A stretch of 64,000 nucleotides of DNA from Clostridium sp. 'White wine YQ' (GCF_028728205.1 NZ_JAQYUU010000001.1:2154082-2218081); one strand, 5' to 3'; counted from the stretch's first letter, positions 42,107-52,101 are shown. Notes: generated by a model not told the origin, from the sequence alone. Numbers and translations: made by a program.

Positions 42107-44566
42107 TTATTTAGCTGGTTTAAATCCCTTAAGTCTTAATGCATTTAAAAGCACTGATACAGAACTAAAACTCATTGCTAATGCTGCTATCATTGGATTT
42201 AATAATCTACCACCTAATGCATACCAAACACCCATTGCAACAGGTATTCCTAAAACATTATATCCAAATGCCCAGAATAGATTTTGTTTTATATTTTTTA
42301 TAGTTTTCTTACTTAATTGTATTGCAGTAGGTACATCCATAAGGTCACTTCTCATTAATACAATGTCAGCAGATTCTATTGCAACATCTGTACCTGAGCC
42401 AATTGCTATTCCAATATCTGCTTTTGCAAGTGCTGGAGCATCATTTATTCCATCACCAACCATAGCAACTTTCTTTCCTTCGTTTTGAAGTTTACTTACT
42501 TCCTCTGCTTTATTTTCTGGTAAAACTTCAGCAATTACTTTATCTATACCAACTTCTCTAGCTATTGCTTCTGCTGTATTCTTATTATCTCCAGTTAGCA
42601 TTGCTACCTGAATTCCCATGCTATGAAGTGTTTCTATAGCTTTCTTTGAACTAGCTTTAATTGTATCTGCTACTGCGATTATTCCAACTAACAATCCATT
42701 TTCAGCTATATACATAGGTGTTTTTCCTTCTTTTGATAAGTTATCTGATGCCTCTTTTAAGTCCTCTAAACTAATTTCTTGTTCCACCATAAGTTTAAGA
42801 TTACCTAAATAATATTTTTTGCCTTCTATAACAGCTTCTATGCCTTTACCAGAAATAGCTTTGAAATTTTCCACCTTTACAAAATCAAGATTTTCTTCCT
42901 TAGCTTTTTCTACTATAGCTTCCCCTAAAGGATGCTCTGAGGCTTTTTCAGCACTTGCTGCATATAAAAGTAATTGTCTTTCATCATAGTTCTTTGTAAT
43001 TATATCTGTTACCTTAGGCTTACCTTCAGTAATAGTTCCTGTTTTATCAAATACTATAGTTTGAATTTTATGAGTTGTTTCTAAAGCTTCTCCGCCTTTA
43101 ATTAGTACACCATTTTCCGCACCTTTTCCTGTTCCAACCATTATTGCTGTAGGTGTTGCTAACCCTAGCGCACATGGACAAGCTATTACTAATACTGAAA
43201 TAAATATGCTTAAGGAGAATATTGTTCCCTTACCAAAAAGGAACCATGTTCCTGCCGATAACACTGCCAACGTCATAACTACCGGTACAAAATATCCAGA
43301 TATTATATCAGCGAGTTTTGCAATTGGAGCTTTAGATCCTTGAGCTTCCTCAACTAGCTTAACTATTTGAGCTAATGCAGTATCTTTTCCAACTCTTGTA
43401 GCCTTATATTTAATTGATCCATTTTTATTTATTGAAGCACCTATTACTTTAGATCCTATTACCTTTTCAACTGGAATACTTTCACCTGTAAGCATAGATT
43501 CATCTATTGAAGTATTACCTTCGATAACTTCTCCGTCAACTGGAAGCTTTTCTCCTGGCTTAACTAATATTACATCTCCAACTATTACTTCTTTTATAGG
43601 AATAACTAATTCTTTCCCATCTTTTATTATTGTTGCAGTTTTTGGAGCTAATCCCATTAATTTTTTTATAGCTTCTGAAGTTCTTCCTTTTGTTTTGCTC
43701 TCTAAGAATTTTCCGAGTGTTATAAGTGTAAGGATTGTTGCTGCAGATTCAAAATATAAGTCCATTGTATACTCATGATTTCCTATTGATATCTGATAAA
43801 TTGCAAATAATCCATATAAAATAGCTGCTCCACTTCCTATTGCAATTAATGAATCCATATTAGGATTTCCTGAAAATAATGATTTAAATCCAACCTTATA
43901 AAATTTCTTTCCTGCAACTACTACCGGTATTACTAGTATTAATTGAACTAATGCAAAAGTCATAGGATTCATCTCTGCATCAATAATTCCTGGAAGCATA
44001 AATCCTAACATATGACCCATAGCAATTATTAATAGAGGTACTGTAAATATTGCTGAAATAATAAATCTTTTCCACAAAGCCTTCGATTCTTTTAACTTAA
44101 CATCTTCTGTTTCTTCTTGAGTTTCTTCTTCCTCTTTAGCCTTATAGCCAGCCTTTTCAACTGCTGCCATTATATCCATGCTTCTTACTTTGCTAGAATC
44201 ATATTCTATAGTTAACTTCTCAGTTGCTAAATTAACTGACCCACTATTTACACCTTCGACTTTATTTACTGCTCTCTCTACAGCCCTAACACAAGCTGCA
44301 CAAGTCATTCCTTCTATTTTGAAAATTTTTGAAGTTATAAGTTGTTCTTCTTTCTCCTCATGTATTGCTTTATATCCAGCTTTATCTACTGCTGCAATTA
44401 TATCCTCAGTAGTAACTTCCTCTTCATTAAATTTTATATTTAACTTTTCTGTAGCAAGATTAACAAATGATTCTTCCACACCTTGAAGCTTTTTTGTAGA
44501 TCTTTCTACTGCTCTAACACATGCTGCACAGGTCATTCCTTCTATCTTGAAAATCTCTTCTTTCAT
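42107..44566 (-). CDS. copA: Cu+-exporting P1B-type ATPase
   Basis: 819 residues. Two N-terminal HMA domains carry GMTCAAC (Cys13/16 and Cys89/92). The membrane metal site is CPC in VLVIACPCALGLATP, the phosphorylation site DKTGT in IVFDKTGTITEGKP, the ATP-binding HP dipeptide in SEHPLGEAIV and the hinge MVGDGINDAPALAKADIG. The last helices contain YNVLGIPVAMG and MAALAMSFSSVSVLLNALR, typical of Cu(I) transporters (class P1B-1). It exports excess copper from the cytoplasm. RBS AAGGAGGTAAAT. A C-rich/G-rich palindrome lies just before the RBS and is probably the operator; no CsoR or CopY gene is in the window. Confidence 0.96.
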   Translation of the reverse strand: MKEEIFKIEGMTCAACVRAVERSTKKLQGVEESFVNLATEKLNIKFNEEEVTTEDIIAAVDKAGYKAIHEEKEEQLITSKIFKIEGMTCAACVRAVERAVNKVEGVNSGSVNLATEKLTIEYDSSKVRSMDIMAAVEKAGYKAKEEEETQEETEDVKLKESKALWKRFIISAIFTVPLLIIAMGHMLGFMLPGIIDAEMNPMTFALVQLILVIPVVVAGKKFYKVGFKSLFSGNPNMDSLIAIGSGAAILYGLFAIYQISIGNHEYTMDLYFESAATILTLITLGKFLESKTKGRTSEAIKKLMGLAPKTATIIKDGKELVIPIKEVIVGDVILVKPGEKLPVDGEVIEGNTSIDESMLTGESIPVEKVIGSKVIGASINKNGSIKYKATRVGKDTALAQIVKLVEEAQGSKAPIAKLADIISGYFVPVVMTLAVLSAGTWFLFGKGTIFSLSIFISVLVIACPCALGLATPTAIMVGTGKGAENGVLIKGGEALETTHKIQTIVFDKTGTITEGKPKVTDIITKNYDERQLLLYAASAEKASEHPLGEAIVEKAKEENLDFVKVENFKAISGKGIEAVIEGKKYYLGNLKLMVEQEISLEDLKEASDNLSKEGKTPMYIAENGLLVGIIAVADTIKASSKKAIETLHSMGIQVAMLTGDNKNTAEAIAREVGIDKVIAEVLPENKAEEVSKLQNEGKKVAMVGDGINDAPALAKADIGIAIGSGTDVAIESADIVLMRSDLMDVPTAIQLSKKTIKNIKQNLFWAFGYNVLGIPVAMGVWYALGGRLLNPMIAALAMSFSSVSVLLNALRLKGFKPAK

Positions 44567-44578
44567 ATTTACCTCCTT

Positions 44579-44597
44579 ACCCCCCTACCCAGGGGGT
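44579..44597 (-). promoter_or_regulatory. CsoR-like copper operator before copA
   Basis: ACCCCCC-TACCC-AGGGGGT on the plus strand is a G/C-rich inverted repeat like those bound by CsoR-family repressors, standing out in an AT-rich spacer. It ends only 2 bp before the RBS of copA. A promoter further up is plausible (TTTACT and TATTTT) but weak. Regulator assignment is inferred. Confidence 0.6.
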
Positions 44598-44694
44598 CTA
44601 AAGTAAAAATATCATATTTCAGCTTAAAAGTAAAGTGGTGATGAAGATTTAATTAAAAAAATTTTAAAATAAATCTTTCACCACCAAATTAATA

Positions 44695-46470
44695 TTAAAG
44701 CTTAAATTTTTTCACAATAACATCTAATTGTTTAGAAATATCTTGTAACTGTTCAGATAATATCAATGTATTTTCTGCTACTGTATTTTGCTCTGCCATT
44801 GATGCTGAAACTTCTTCTAGTCCAGCAGCAGACTCTTCTGATATAGCTGAAATGGATTGGATTGAATCCATAACATTGGTTTTATCTCTATCTACATCTA
44901 CTACATTACTATATAGTATATTTATTTTGTCTAAAGAATTATTTGTAGCATCATCAATTAAATTAAATACCTCTGTAGTATCACTAACTGCCGCACTAAC
45001 ATCCTCAATTATTTCTCTTCCTCTATTCATAGTGACTTGAGATATATTAATCTTATCTTGAATTTCTTTAATAACTGTTGTAATTTCCTTGGTTTCGTTA
45101 TTTACTTCTTCCGAAAGTTTTCTAACTTCTTCCGCAACTACTGCAAAACCCTTTCCTTGCTCTCCTGCTCTAGCTGCTTCAATTGCTGCATTTAGTGCAA
45201 GCAGATTAGTTTGTTCTGCAATTTCACCAATTTTACCTACGATATTTCCTATTGAATTAGATTTTTCTCTTAAGGTTGTTATACTGTCTCCAATCTCATT
45301 TAAAGCTACTTTATTTTCCTCGAACTTATTAACTAGAACTTCTAAACTTCCTTTTCCTTTACTATTTGCTTCTATGGTATTGTTAGATATTCTCTTAAGT
45401 TCTTCTGACCCCTTAGTAACGTTAGTTATTTTTTCAGTAAAGCTTTGGAAGGCTGCTACTATCTCTTGATAATTTTCAGCTTGTTCAACAGAACCTTTTG
45501 CAATTTCATCCATAGTTTGAGATATAGCCTCTGTATTTTGTGCTAGTCCTTGAGCTCCATCAGACGATATGTCTGCATTTACAAGAATACTTTCTGAAGA
45601 TGTAGCAAGCTCAGTAATAATATTTCTAAGCTCTGCTCTAAGATTGACCACAGCATTAGCTATAGTTCCCATTTCATCATTATATTTCTTAATCTCTTCA
45701 AAGCTAGAATCGTATTCTAAATCCAATGCTGATGTCTTGTTTATAAGTTCAGTTATCCTTAAAATTGGTTTAGATATTTTCTTCCCTATGTATGATCCTA
45801 ATAATATTGCTAACACAATGGCTACTAGTGCAATACCAACTAATATCATTATTTTACCATATACCTCACTATTAGCAGCATTCTCTTGATCCGCTATAGT
45901 TTTATCTATAGTATCTATGTAATTACCTGTTCCTATTACCCATCCAAAAGGTTCATAATATTTACTATAAGCTCTTTTTTGCAAGCTTTCTGTTTCTCCT
46001 GCTTTAGGAAAATAATAATCTGCATAACCACCTTCTGGTTTTTGACTGTTAGCAATTATGTCTTTCATGTAAGAATTTCCTTTTGTATCTTTGGCATCTA
46101 ATCTGTTCTTTCCCTCAGTATCCTTCCCTAAAAGAACCACATTAGTTCCATCTAAAGTATCAGCCCAAAAGTATCCTTCTTTTCCATACTTCATATTTCT
46201 AAGTAAATCTGCACCTTGTTTTTGAGCCTCATTTAAAGTTATTTCGCCCTTTTTATATTTACTGTTTAAACCATCCAAAACAGAAATTGCTGATTCAACC
46301 TGATTTTTAATAGTTAAATCATAACTACTTAGCATCTGCTCTTTCTGTTGCTTCAAAATGTCATCTTTTACAGAATTGACAACGTATACAGAAAATCCAC
46401 CAATAGATAAGCCTGTACCAAGAACAATGGTCACTATTAATGCTATTATTCTACTACTTATTTTCTTCAT
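44695..46470 (-). CDS. Methyl-accepting chemotaxis protein with single-Cache sensor
   Basis: 591 residues from ATG 46470 (RBS GGAGGGGGAAAA); the frame is open 12 codons further without an RBS. Transmembrane helix about 8-30, extracellular sCache_2-type domain (about 35-180) with [14 protein letters not shown] and [14 protein letters not shown], second helix about 185-210, HAMP domain, and a cytoplasmic signalling domain whose tip reads [20 protein letters not shown] and [17 protein letters not shown]. The YFWADT...GWVIGTG pattern is shared by receptors for small organic acids; the ligand here is unknown. Single gene between copA and the ATP-grasp cassette. Confidence 0.93.
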   Translation of the reverse strand: MKKISSRIIALIVTIVLGTGLSIGGFSVYVVNSVKDDILKQQKEQMLSSYDLTIKNQVESAISVLDGLNSKYKKGEITLNEAQKQGADLLRNMKYGKEGYFWADTLDGTNVVLLGKDTEGKNRLDAKDTKGNSYMKDIIANSQKPEGGYADYYFPKAGETESLQKRAYSKYYEPFGWVIGTGNYIDTIDKTIADQENAANSEVYGKIMILVGIALVAIVLAILLGSYIGKKISKPILRITELINKTSALDLEYDSSFEEIKKYNDEMGTIANAVVNLRAELRNIITELATSSESILVNADISSDGAQGLAQNTEAISQTMDEIAKGSVEQAENYQEIVAAFQSFTEKITNVTKGSEELKRISNNTIEANSKGKGSLEVLVNKFEENKVALNEIGDSITTLREKSNSIGNIVGKIGEIAEQTNLLALNAAIEAARAGEQGKGFAVVAEEVRKLSEEVNNETKEITTVIKEIQDKINISQVTMNRGREIIEDVSAAVSDTTEVFNLIDDATNNSLDKINILYSNVVDVDRDKTNVMDSIQSISAISEESAAGLEEVSASMAEQNTVAENTLILSEQLQDISKQLDVIVKKFKL

Positions 46471-46620
46471 TTTTCCCCCTCCATTACTAATAAAAATAAT
46501 GCACACTTATTCCTATACTTTAATTATCGAATACTTTATACTAAAATTCAATACTTTACAAATAATACTTTATTTCTATATGTTTCTACAAAATTTTCAT
46601 ATTTTTTAAGCAAAAAAAAT

Positions 46621-46653
46621 AACAACAAAGACAATATGATTATCTTTGTTGTT
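46621..46653 (-). terminator. Terminator of the ATP-grasp cassette
   Basis: Arms AACAACAAAGA and TCTTTGTTGTT form a perfect 11-bp stem; on the minus strand it is followed by ATTTTTTTTG. It lies 8 bp past the end of the last gene of the cassette. Confidence 0.85.
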
Positions 46654-46661
46654 AAACTATT

Positions 46662-47267
46662 TTAACTATCTAAACTAACTTGTTTAACTTCGGATTGATC
46701 ACAATATATTTTATAGTAGAAAGTATCTTTTGCTTCTCCATTTGAATTTGTATAAGTTCTTTTATAAACCTCAACTTTTCCTACCCCTTTATATGTTGGT
46801 GATTCGAATAATTGACCTTGAGCATCAGTAATTTCAGTATCATATGAAGTAATTCCATTCTTATCTACGCAAAATCTAAATCTTTTTTCACCATTGTATT
46901 CACTTTCACCTAATACTATTCCATCAAAGCTGTGAAGATTATCAGTTTCGTATAGTACATCTTTGTACTTTGAACTAGAGTTTATATTTAAAGATGCTAA
47001 ATAGGTCTTACCACTAAATATACTAATTGTATCAGGATTGCTTTTAGTAAGCTTAGTTGAAACAAATACTATTATTCCTACTATAATCACTGCTATACCT
47101 AAAACTGTGGCAACTGTAGCAAATACTTCTTTTGATGAAGGCCTTTTTGTTCTGTAGAAGCTATTACTATTAGCTAATCTATTTCTGTTATAGTTATTAA
47201 AAGTTGAGTGTGAATTTTTATTATTTTGTTTTCTTTGCTTTGCAATTCTTTTTACTTTCTTTCTCAT
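46662..47267 (-). CDS. Membrane-anchored protein of unknown function
   Basis: 201 residues. A strongly basic, Asn-rich N-terminal tail (MRKKVKRIAKQRKQNNKNSH) precedes one transmembrane helix (about 49-70, ATVLGIAVIIVGIIVFVST). The outer domain of about 130 residues is beta-rich, with SGKTYLASLNINSSSKYKD and FRFCVDKNGITSYDTEI. No family is recognised. It follows the ATP-grasp gene by 44 bp and shares its terminator, so it probably belongs to the same cassette. Membrane topology with the domain outside is inferred from the positive N-tail. Confidence 0.6.
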   Translation of the reverse strand: MRKKVKRIAKQRKQNNKNSHSTFNNYNRNRLANSNSFYRTKRPSSKEVFATVATVLGIAVIIVGIIVFVSTKLTKSNPDTISIFSGKTYLASLNINSSSKYKDVLYETDNLHSFDGIVLGESEYNGEKRFRFCVDKNGITSYDTEITDAQGQLFESPTYKGVGKVEVYKRTYTNSNGEAKDTFYYKIYCDQSEVKQVSLDS

Positions 47268-47311
47268 ACTACCCCTTCTTTACTCCTTATTATAGGGTTT
47301 TAATTTACATC

Positions 47312-49741
47312 TTATAATACCTTTGTTGTTAATGGAATGTAAGAGCATTCTTTTGTAGTTACTTCCTCACCTAGTCTTGTATAAACCCCAGCAAAATTAC
47401 TTCCAGTAACATATGTTCCAAATATCACATATTTTTTGTCTCCACAAGTCTTAGTTAATACGCTTTGTTGAAACACAATATCTTCATCAGGAATTTCCCT
47501 AAGCTTATAGCTCGGAACAACTTTAGTTCCTTCCCTCCCTAGCAAAGGCTTTATGAAAAAATCATTGCTCACTAATTCTTCAATATCAAAGGTTGTATGG
47601 GGAATATAACTCCTAATAATCTCCTCTTCCCTACTTGTATAAAATTTATTTTTTATAAGTTGAAATATAATTGGAAATAATGCTTTTGACTGAGTTATTA
47701 TTGTATTTGCAGGGTTTAAGAAAAATACTTTTTCAGAAGCTATTTCTAATAACTTATTACATTCAATATCTTCCTCATCTTTCATCCAATCAAGCGGATA
47801 ATATCTAAATACAACATCAACCTTTTCATTATAAAGATAAAGACCATCTATTCTTATTTCCATGTCTTCAATATTTCCACAAACACAATTATATTTTTCT
47901 TTAAATATTTTATATATAGCATTTGTATTTACCCAATCTTCATAATAGGTTAAAGAAATAAATCCTATAGTTGGATTATCTAAATCATAACTATCGATTA
48001 TTTTCTTTCCCTCTTGAAATATCATATCTTTCAATTTTTCATTTATTCTTCTTACATCTTTTAGATTTGAAGTTCTTTTTTCTATTTCATCAAACAATAT
48101 TTCTTCAACAAAAATTGCCTCTGCAACCCCTGCTGGAGTTTCTGAATTAAACTCTAGGAGTTTCCAATTGTTATAACTATCTAGTGCCCAGTCCATTCTT
48201 CCTAGAAATGTTAGTTCTTCACATTCATCTTTCTTAATTACTTTTTCTAAGCCATCAATGCTTAGTATATCTTTAAAAACATCAATATTCTGCTTAATAT
48301 AATCTCTTGTTTTAATAAATATTTTAGAAAGTTCCTCTGTAGCATATTTGAGTTCGTTTAATTTATTTTCATCTAGCACTCCAATGGAAGTATTAATATA
48401 TTCCTTATTCCATATATTTAAGCCTGAAAATTCACCTTCTACTATTATTCTTGAATCTATGTCCTTTAATTTAAAATATTCTGGAGTTATTCTAAACTTC
48501 TCTTCTTCAATTCCAATTGGTGTAAACCAAGTATACTCATCATTTGTAAGATAGTCTGGATTCCATCTAACACATGTACCAATCACTTCATCTAGAGAAA
48601 AATATATCCCAAAGTTTCCGTATCCATCCTTTGGAATTCTAAATTCTCCATCATAATAATATGTTGTTTCCTGCTTCTGCTTTATAAATTCTTGTATAAT
48701 ATATGGCTTTTCAAATTTAGAAATTTTAATATAATCAATAACCTCTTTCCATTCTTCTTCACTATATAGCTTTCCTATAAACACATCATCACTATATCTT
48801 CCATAAACAGGCTTAATTACGTACTTGTCCTTGTTTCTTGAGGCTTCAGTTAAATTTTCATCAGTTAAAATTTCTGTATATGGCAAAGAGTTTATTACAG
48901 CCTTTCTTTCTCTATCATTAAGTCTTGTATCCTTGTTTTCTACTAAAACCCAAAGATATGTATAAAGATTTTTGCATTGAGCTATAATTACTCTCGGATC
49001 ATTTAAAATCAATATTTTTCCTTGATCAAATAATTTTAAAATATCTAAGAAATCTGGAATTTCATATAAATATTCAGTTGGATATAATCTTAAAATAACG
49101 TCGATTTTTTCTTGAAAACAAAACACTTCACCATTATCTACATATATATTTTCTGCTGAACTTAATATTAATTCAATATCTTTATTTCTTAATTTCTCAA
49201 TAAAAAGCAAGGCTAAATGTGTTTCTTCATAATGAGCTGGGTCCACAAGTAATGCTACTTTAATTCTTGAGCTTTTATAATATTTATCTTTTATCTTGTA
49301 AAAATTATTTATAAATTTTTCTAAAAACCCTTCATTTATATTTCCATACCCCTTTAATGTTTCCTCTGCCACCATACATTCTCTTTGAGCGCAAGGCTTA
49401 TCATAATTAAGTTCACTATAAAATACTTTCTTCTCATTAATGTCTTCCCTAATAAAACCATCAAATCTGCTCCAGAATATTGGAATCTCTTCTCGTCTTA
49501 ATGATAATATTTCATTAATATATTTAAAGGGAGGTATATAATTTTTAAAATCTTGAAACTCTGAATTTATTCCATTTTGTATTTTAACTGCTATATCATT
49601 TATAACTTTGGCAGTATTAATAAATTCACTATAAATTTCTTTCTCCATAAAATATGGAACATCTGAATATATATTCTTTATTCTTTTTGAATGTATAAGC
49701 TTATATTCAAAAAGGAGTTTATCCCAATAATTCTTATACAT
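47312..49741 (-). CDS. Glutathionylspermidine-synthase-like preATP-grasp protein, double length
   Basis: 809 residues, about twice the length of E. coli YgiC/YjfC. The N-terminal half contains SRFDGFIREDINEKKVFYSE, VIKPVYGRYSDDVFIG and IIQEFIKQK; the C-terminal half contains LGRMDWALDSYNNWKLLEFN, SETPAGVAEAIF, FFIKPLLGREGTKVVPSY and VFQQSVL. Each half thus shows ATP-grasp-like Lys-Pro-x-x-Gly-Arg motifs, suggesting an internal duplication. The family forms amide bonds with ATP (acid-amine ligases), but it does not need glutathione or spermidine as partner, and clostridia generally lack both. The neighbouring lipoprotein recalls the ygiB-ygiC pairing of enterobacteria, so the ligase may act on a cell-envelope or protein substrate. 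This last point is inference. Confidence 0.8.
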   Translation of the reverse strand: MYKNYWDKLLFEYKLIHSKRIKNIYSDVPYFMEKEIYSEFINTAKVINDIAVKIQNGINSEFQDFKNYIPPFKYINEILSLRREEIPIFWSRFDGFIREDINEKKVFYSELNYDKPCAQRECMVAEETLKGYGNINEGFLEKFINNFYKIKDKYYKSSRIKVALLVDPAHYEETHLALLFIEKLRNKDIELILSSAENIYVDNGEVFCFQEKIDVILRLYPTEYLYEIPDFLDILKLFDQGKILILNDPRVIIAQCKNLYTYLWVLVENKDTRLNDRERKAVINSLPYTEILTDENLTEASRNKDKYVIKPVYGRYSDDVFIGKLYSEEEWKEVIDYIKISKFEKPYIIQEFIKQKQETTYYYDGEFRIPKDGYGNFGIYFSLDEVIGTCVRWNPDYLTNDEYTWFTPIGIEEEKFRITPEYFKLKDIDSRIIVEGEFSGLNIWNKEYINTSIGVLDENKLNELKYATEELSKIFIKTRDYIKQNIDVFKDILSIDGLEKVIKKDECEELTFLGRMDWALDSYNNWKLLEFNSETPAGVAEAIFVEEILFDEIEKRTSNLKDVRRINEKLKDMIFQEGKKIIDSYDLDNPTIGFISLTYYEDWVNTNAIYKIFKEKYNCVCGNIEDMEIRIDGLYLYNEKVDVVFRYYPLDWMKDEEDIECNKLLEIASEKVFFLNPANTIITQSKALFPIIFQLIKNKFYTSREEEIIRSYIPHTTFDIEELVSNDFFIKPLLGREGTKVVPSYKLREIPDEDIVFQQSVLTKTCGDKKYVIFGTYVTGSNFAGVYTRLGEEVTTKECSYIPLTTKVL

Positions 49742-49761
49742 ATAACTATCCTTCCCTTATC

Positions 49762-50124
49762 CTAAGCTCCCGCACTTGATCTTATAAATGAGGAATAGCC
49801 CTTACTTTTACCCTCTTCTGAAGAAGTAATATTGGTGTTATCCTTTGCCCCTTGCCAAGCAGTCCATCCTATACTTCTATAGTTTACATAGGTGTAATGG
49901 GAGACCACCTCATCTTCTCTTAAAGCTGATTTACTTTTATCTGTTTCTGGGAACATAAATGGTTCCTGTCCAGTTCCATGATAAGCATCATCTTGATTAT
50001 CCTCTGTTGCCACTTCATTAACTTTTGGAGTACTCTCACACCCTAATAATACGGTAGGGGCACCTACTGTAACTGTAGTCATTAAAGCTAGCGATAAAGC
50101 TTTCTTTTTCCATGTCTTGTCCAT
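49762..50124 (-). CDS. Small lipoprotein paired with the ATP-grasp protein
   Basis: 120 residues with a lipoprotein signal peptide: basic MDKTWKKK, hydrophobic ALSLALMTTVTV, then the lipobox VLLGC with lipidated Cys29. The mature part is hydrophilic (AYHGTGQEPFMFPETDKS) and ends in a Ser/Gly-rich tail GKSKGYSSFIRSSAGA. Placement just before a YgiC-type ligase and a Ser/Gly-rich tail recall E. coli YgiB (DUF1190), although direct similarity is slight. The tail is a candidate substrate for the ligase. RBS AGAGGGGATAAT. The gap to the ligase gene is 20 bp. Confidence 0.7.
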   Translation of the reverse strand: MDKTWKKKALSLALMTTVTVGAPTVLLGCESTPKVNEVATEDNQDDAYHGTGQEPFMFPETDKSKSALREDEVVSHYTYVNYRSIGWTAWQGAKDNTNITSSEEGKSKGYSSFIRSSAGA

Positions 50125-50138
50125 ATTATCCCCTCTAT

Positions 50139-50768
50139 TTAATTAATTAAATTTACTTTTACTTTAATATTATTATTTTCCAAATACTCAACATATTCTT
50201 TTAAATCAATCTTCATTGGACTCGCTGAGACAATAATTACCTCATCAATTCCCCACTGATTAAAATCCTCTGCATATGGCATTTCTTCTTCCGTTAATCT
50301 ATATTGGTTATTAAAAAATTCTCTTTTGGAAAATTCCTTATCACTAAATCGATTGTAATCAAGTAATAATGCATATTTATTTTCTATATTTTTTATTTCA
50401 TAAGAATATTTTATAAGCTTAAGGAGCAATTCTTTAGAACCAACTATAGCCTTCTTATGAAATATATGTGCAAATACTAAAACTGGTGTAATTCCAAAAT
50501 TCACATTTAACTCTAATGCTAGATCTAAGTTATCCTCACCCTTTAAATCTATCAATAAAACTTGATTTTCTTTTTGTTCTTTTATTAATTCTAAAATTGA
50601 TACTGGAATAATCTTTGATATACTTTTTTTCATTATAGATTCAGATAAATCAAGCTCCTTTACAAACTCCTTTGAAGATGCAAAGGGTGTTGAAATTAGC
50701 TGCCATCTAAATCTATCTAATCCACGTTTCCAATTCTCATAAACTGTATACATATCAACTTTTTCCAT
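50139..50768 (-). CDS. Unknown protein of the ATP-grasp cassette
   Basis: 209 residues, soluble, without signal peptide or membrane segment. It starts MEKVDMYTVYENWKRGLDRF. The central part has alternating beta and helical segments (VLLIDLKGEDNLDLALELNV, TPVLVFAHIFHKKAIVGSKE, YALLLDYNRFSDKEF) ending in IIVSASPMKIDLKEYVEYL. The order suggests an alpha/beta fold, but no catalytic motif or known family is recognised. It is 14 bp upstream of the lipoprotein gene and 29 bp downstream of the 56-residue gene, in the same direction, so it is part of the cassette. Confidence 0.6.
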   Translation of the reverse strand: MEKVDMYTVYENWKRGLDRFRWQLISTPFASSKEFVKELDLSESIMKKSISKIIPVSILELIKEQKENQVLLIDLKGEDNLDLALELNVNFGITPVLVFAHIFHKKAIVGSKELLLKLIKYSYEIKNIENKYALLLDYNRFSDKEFSKREFFNNQYRLTEEEMPYAEDFNQWGIDEVIIVSASPMKIDLKEYVEYLENNNIKVKVNLIN

Positions 50769-50797
50769 GCTGTTTTACCTTTCTAAGAAACTTGGAA

Positions 50798-50968
50798 TTA
50801 TTTATAAGTAACTGCAAAAACTTCAATCATATTTACTATATGACTATATCCATTTGTATCCTCTATCATAAGATAATCTCCATCTCTTCTAACAGAATAT
50901 ACATCTAATGAAACCTCAGGTTTTTCATTGTTATATGAGCCAGCTGTTAAATAAATATAACACTTCAT
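50798..50968 (-). CDS. 56-residue protein, first gene of the ATP-grasp cassette
   Basis: A complete small gene read directly from the sequence: ATG 50968, stop TAA at 50798-50800, RBS GGAAGGGGAATATAA. The product MKCYIYLTAGSYNNEKPEVS ... SVRRDGDYLMIEDTNGYSHI ... MIEVFAVTYK looks like a compact beta-rich domain without signal peptide. No family is recognised. It lies 29 bp before the 209-residue gene and appears to head the transcript that runs to the terminator at 46621-46653. Codon use and RBS strength support a real gene despite its size. Confidence 0.6.
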   Translation of the reverse strand: MKCYIYLTAGSYNNEKPEVSLDVYSVRRDGDYLMIEDTNGYSHIVNMIEVFAVTYK

Positions 50969-51037
50969 TTATATTCCCCTTCCACTTAATAATGGAATAT
51001 ATTATACCATAATTTGAAATATATTGAAATAAAAAAA

Positions 51038-51074
51038 GTTGGTATTCAGTTATAAAACACTGAAAATACCAACT
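51038..51074 (-). terminator. Terminator of the AI-2E-family gene
   Basis: Arms AGTTGGTATT and AATACCAACT, extended by CAGT/ACTG, form a long hairpin 8 bp after the stop codon, followed on the minus strand by TTTTTTTATTTC. Confidence 0.85.
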
Positions 51075-51081
51075 CAGTTAT

Positions 51082-52101
51082 CTAAATGCTTATTTCACTA
51101 TCTTCTCCACTTACCAATTCAACTAAGAATACAAATATAGGAATACCTATTATCATTCCCCATGGTCCTATAAAATGCTCTGATAAAATCAAAACAGCAA
51201 ATGTAATAAATATAGGTAAGTTTACAGCTGTAGACATAATCTTTGGATTTAAAATATAACTTTCTAACATGTGTAGTGCAATTATCATTACTAAAACTGA
51301 AATAACTTTTGAAATTCCACCAACTTGGAATGCACATATCCCAAGAGGAATAAATGAAATTATTACTCCTAGTACAGGTATTAATCCTAGCATAAACATC
51401 ATTAATCCTAAGATAAACACATTATTGAAGCCAAGTAAGCTAAGTATAATGCATGAAAGAGTTGTATTTATAAAAGATATAACTAGCTGCATCTCAATTA
51501 CAACTACAAAAGACTTCATAAATTTCTTTGCAAGATTTTTATAATAGGTATATAGAAACTTACTTCTTCCTTTTTCGAATCTAGTAAGAAATTTTCTAAG
51601 CTTCTCTTCTTCAAGTATGTACATAAATGTTAATAAAAATGATAATCCAATATTAACTCCAGTAGCCTTAACATAACTAAAGGTTTTAAAAGTAATTCCA
51701 TTAATACTTGAAACACCTTTCATAATGGTTTCTTGATCTATGTTAATATTATATTTTTCCAAAAGAGATGTAAGGTTTGAAAAATCAAAATCCCTAAACT
51801 GCGTTATTATCATATTAACTTGATTTACTATGTCAGGAATAAAAAACAGTAAAAATCCAACTATACCCGAGAGTACTAAAAAGAACGAAATAATATTTGT
51901 AATCTTTTTACTTAAGACCTTTTTGAATCCTAACTTTTTATAAATAAGTTTCGATATATCTAAAACAACTATGGTTTCAATTAAAGTTAAAAATATCAAA
52001 GACATAAAGTCTCTAAATAAAAATAATATTACACCTAAAAACAAAAGTGCCATAACTCTTTTAAATGTGTTACTGGTTAAATTCTTTTCAATAAAATTCA
52101 A
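51082..52101 (-). CDS. AI-2E family (UPF0118) membrane permease
   Basis: 339 residues, most likely from TTG 52101 because GGGAGAGGGTAAT immediately precedes it; the frame opens six codons earlier at a GTG inside the RBS. Eight or so hydrophobic segments, a long extracytoplasmic part after the third helix (residues about 75-140) and the family stretches GVILFLFRDFMSLIFLTLIE, FGLIPVLGV-like MLGLIPVLGVIISFIPLG and the C-terminal GPWGMIIGIPIFVFLVEL are seen. The family includes TqsA, implicated in autoinducer-2 export, and Na+/H+ antiporters, so the substrate is open. Single gene with its own terminator. Confidence 0.88.
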   Translation of the reverse strand: MNFIEKNLTSNTFKRVMALLFLGVILFLFRDFMSLIFLTLIETIVVLDISKLIYKKLGFKKVLSKKITNIISFFLVLSGIVGFLLFFIPDIVNQVNMIITQFRDFDFSNLTSLLEKYNINIDQETIMKGVSSINGITFKTFSYVKATGVNIGLSFLLTFMYILEEEKLRKFLTRFEKGRSKFLYTYYKNLAKKFMKSFVVVIEMQLVISFINTTLSCIILSLLGFNNVFILGLMMFMLGLIPVLGVIISFIPLGICAFQVGGISKVISVLVMIIALHMLESYILNPKIMSTAVNLPIFITFAVLILSEHFIGPWGMIIGIPIFVFLVELVSGEDSEISI

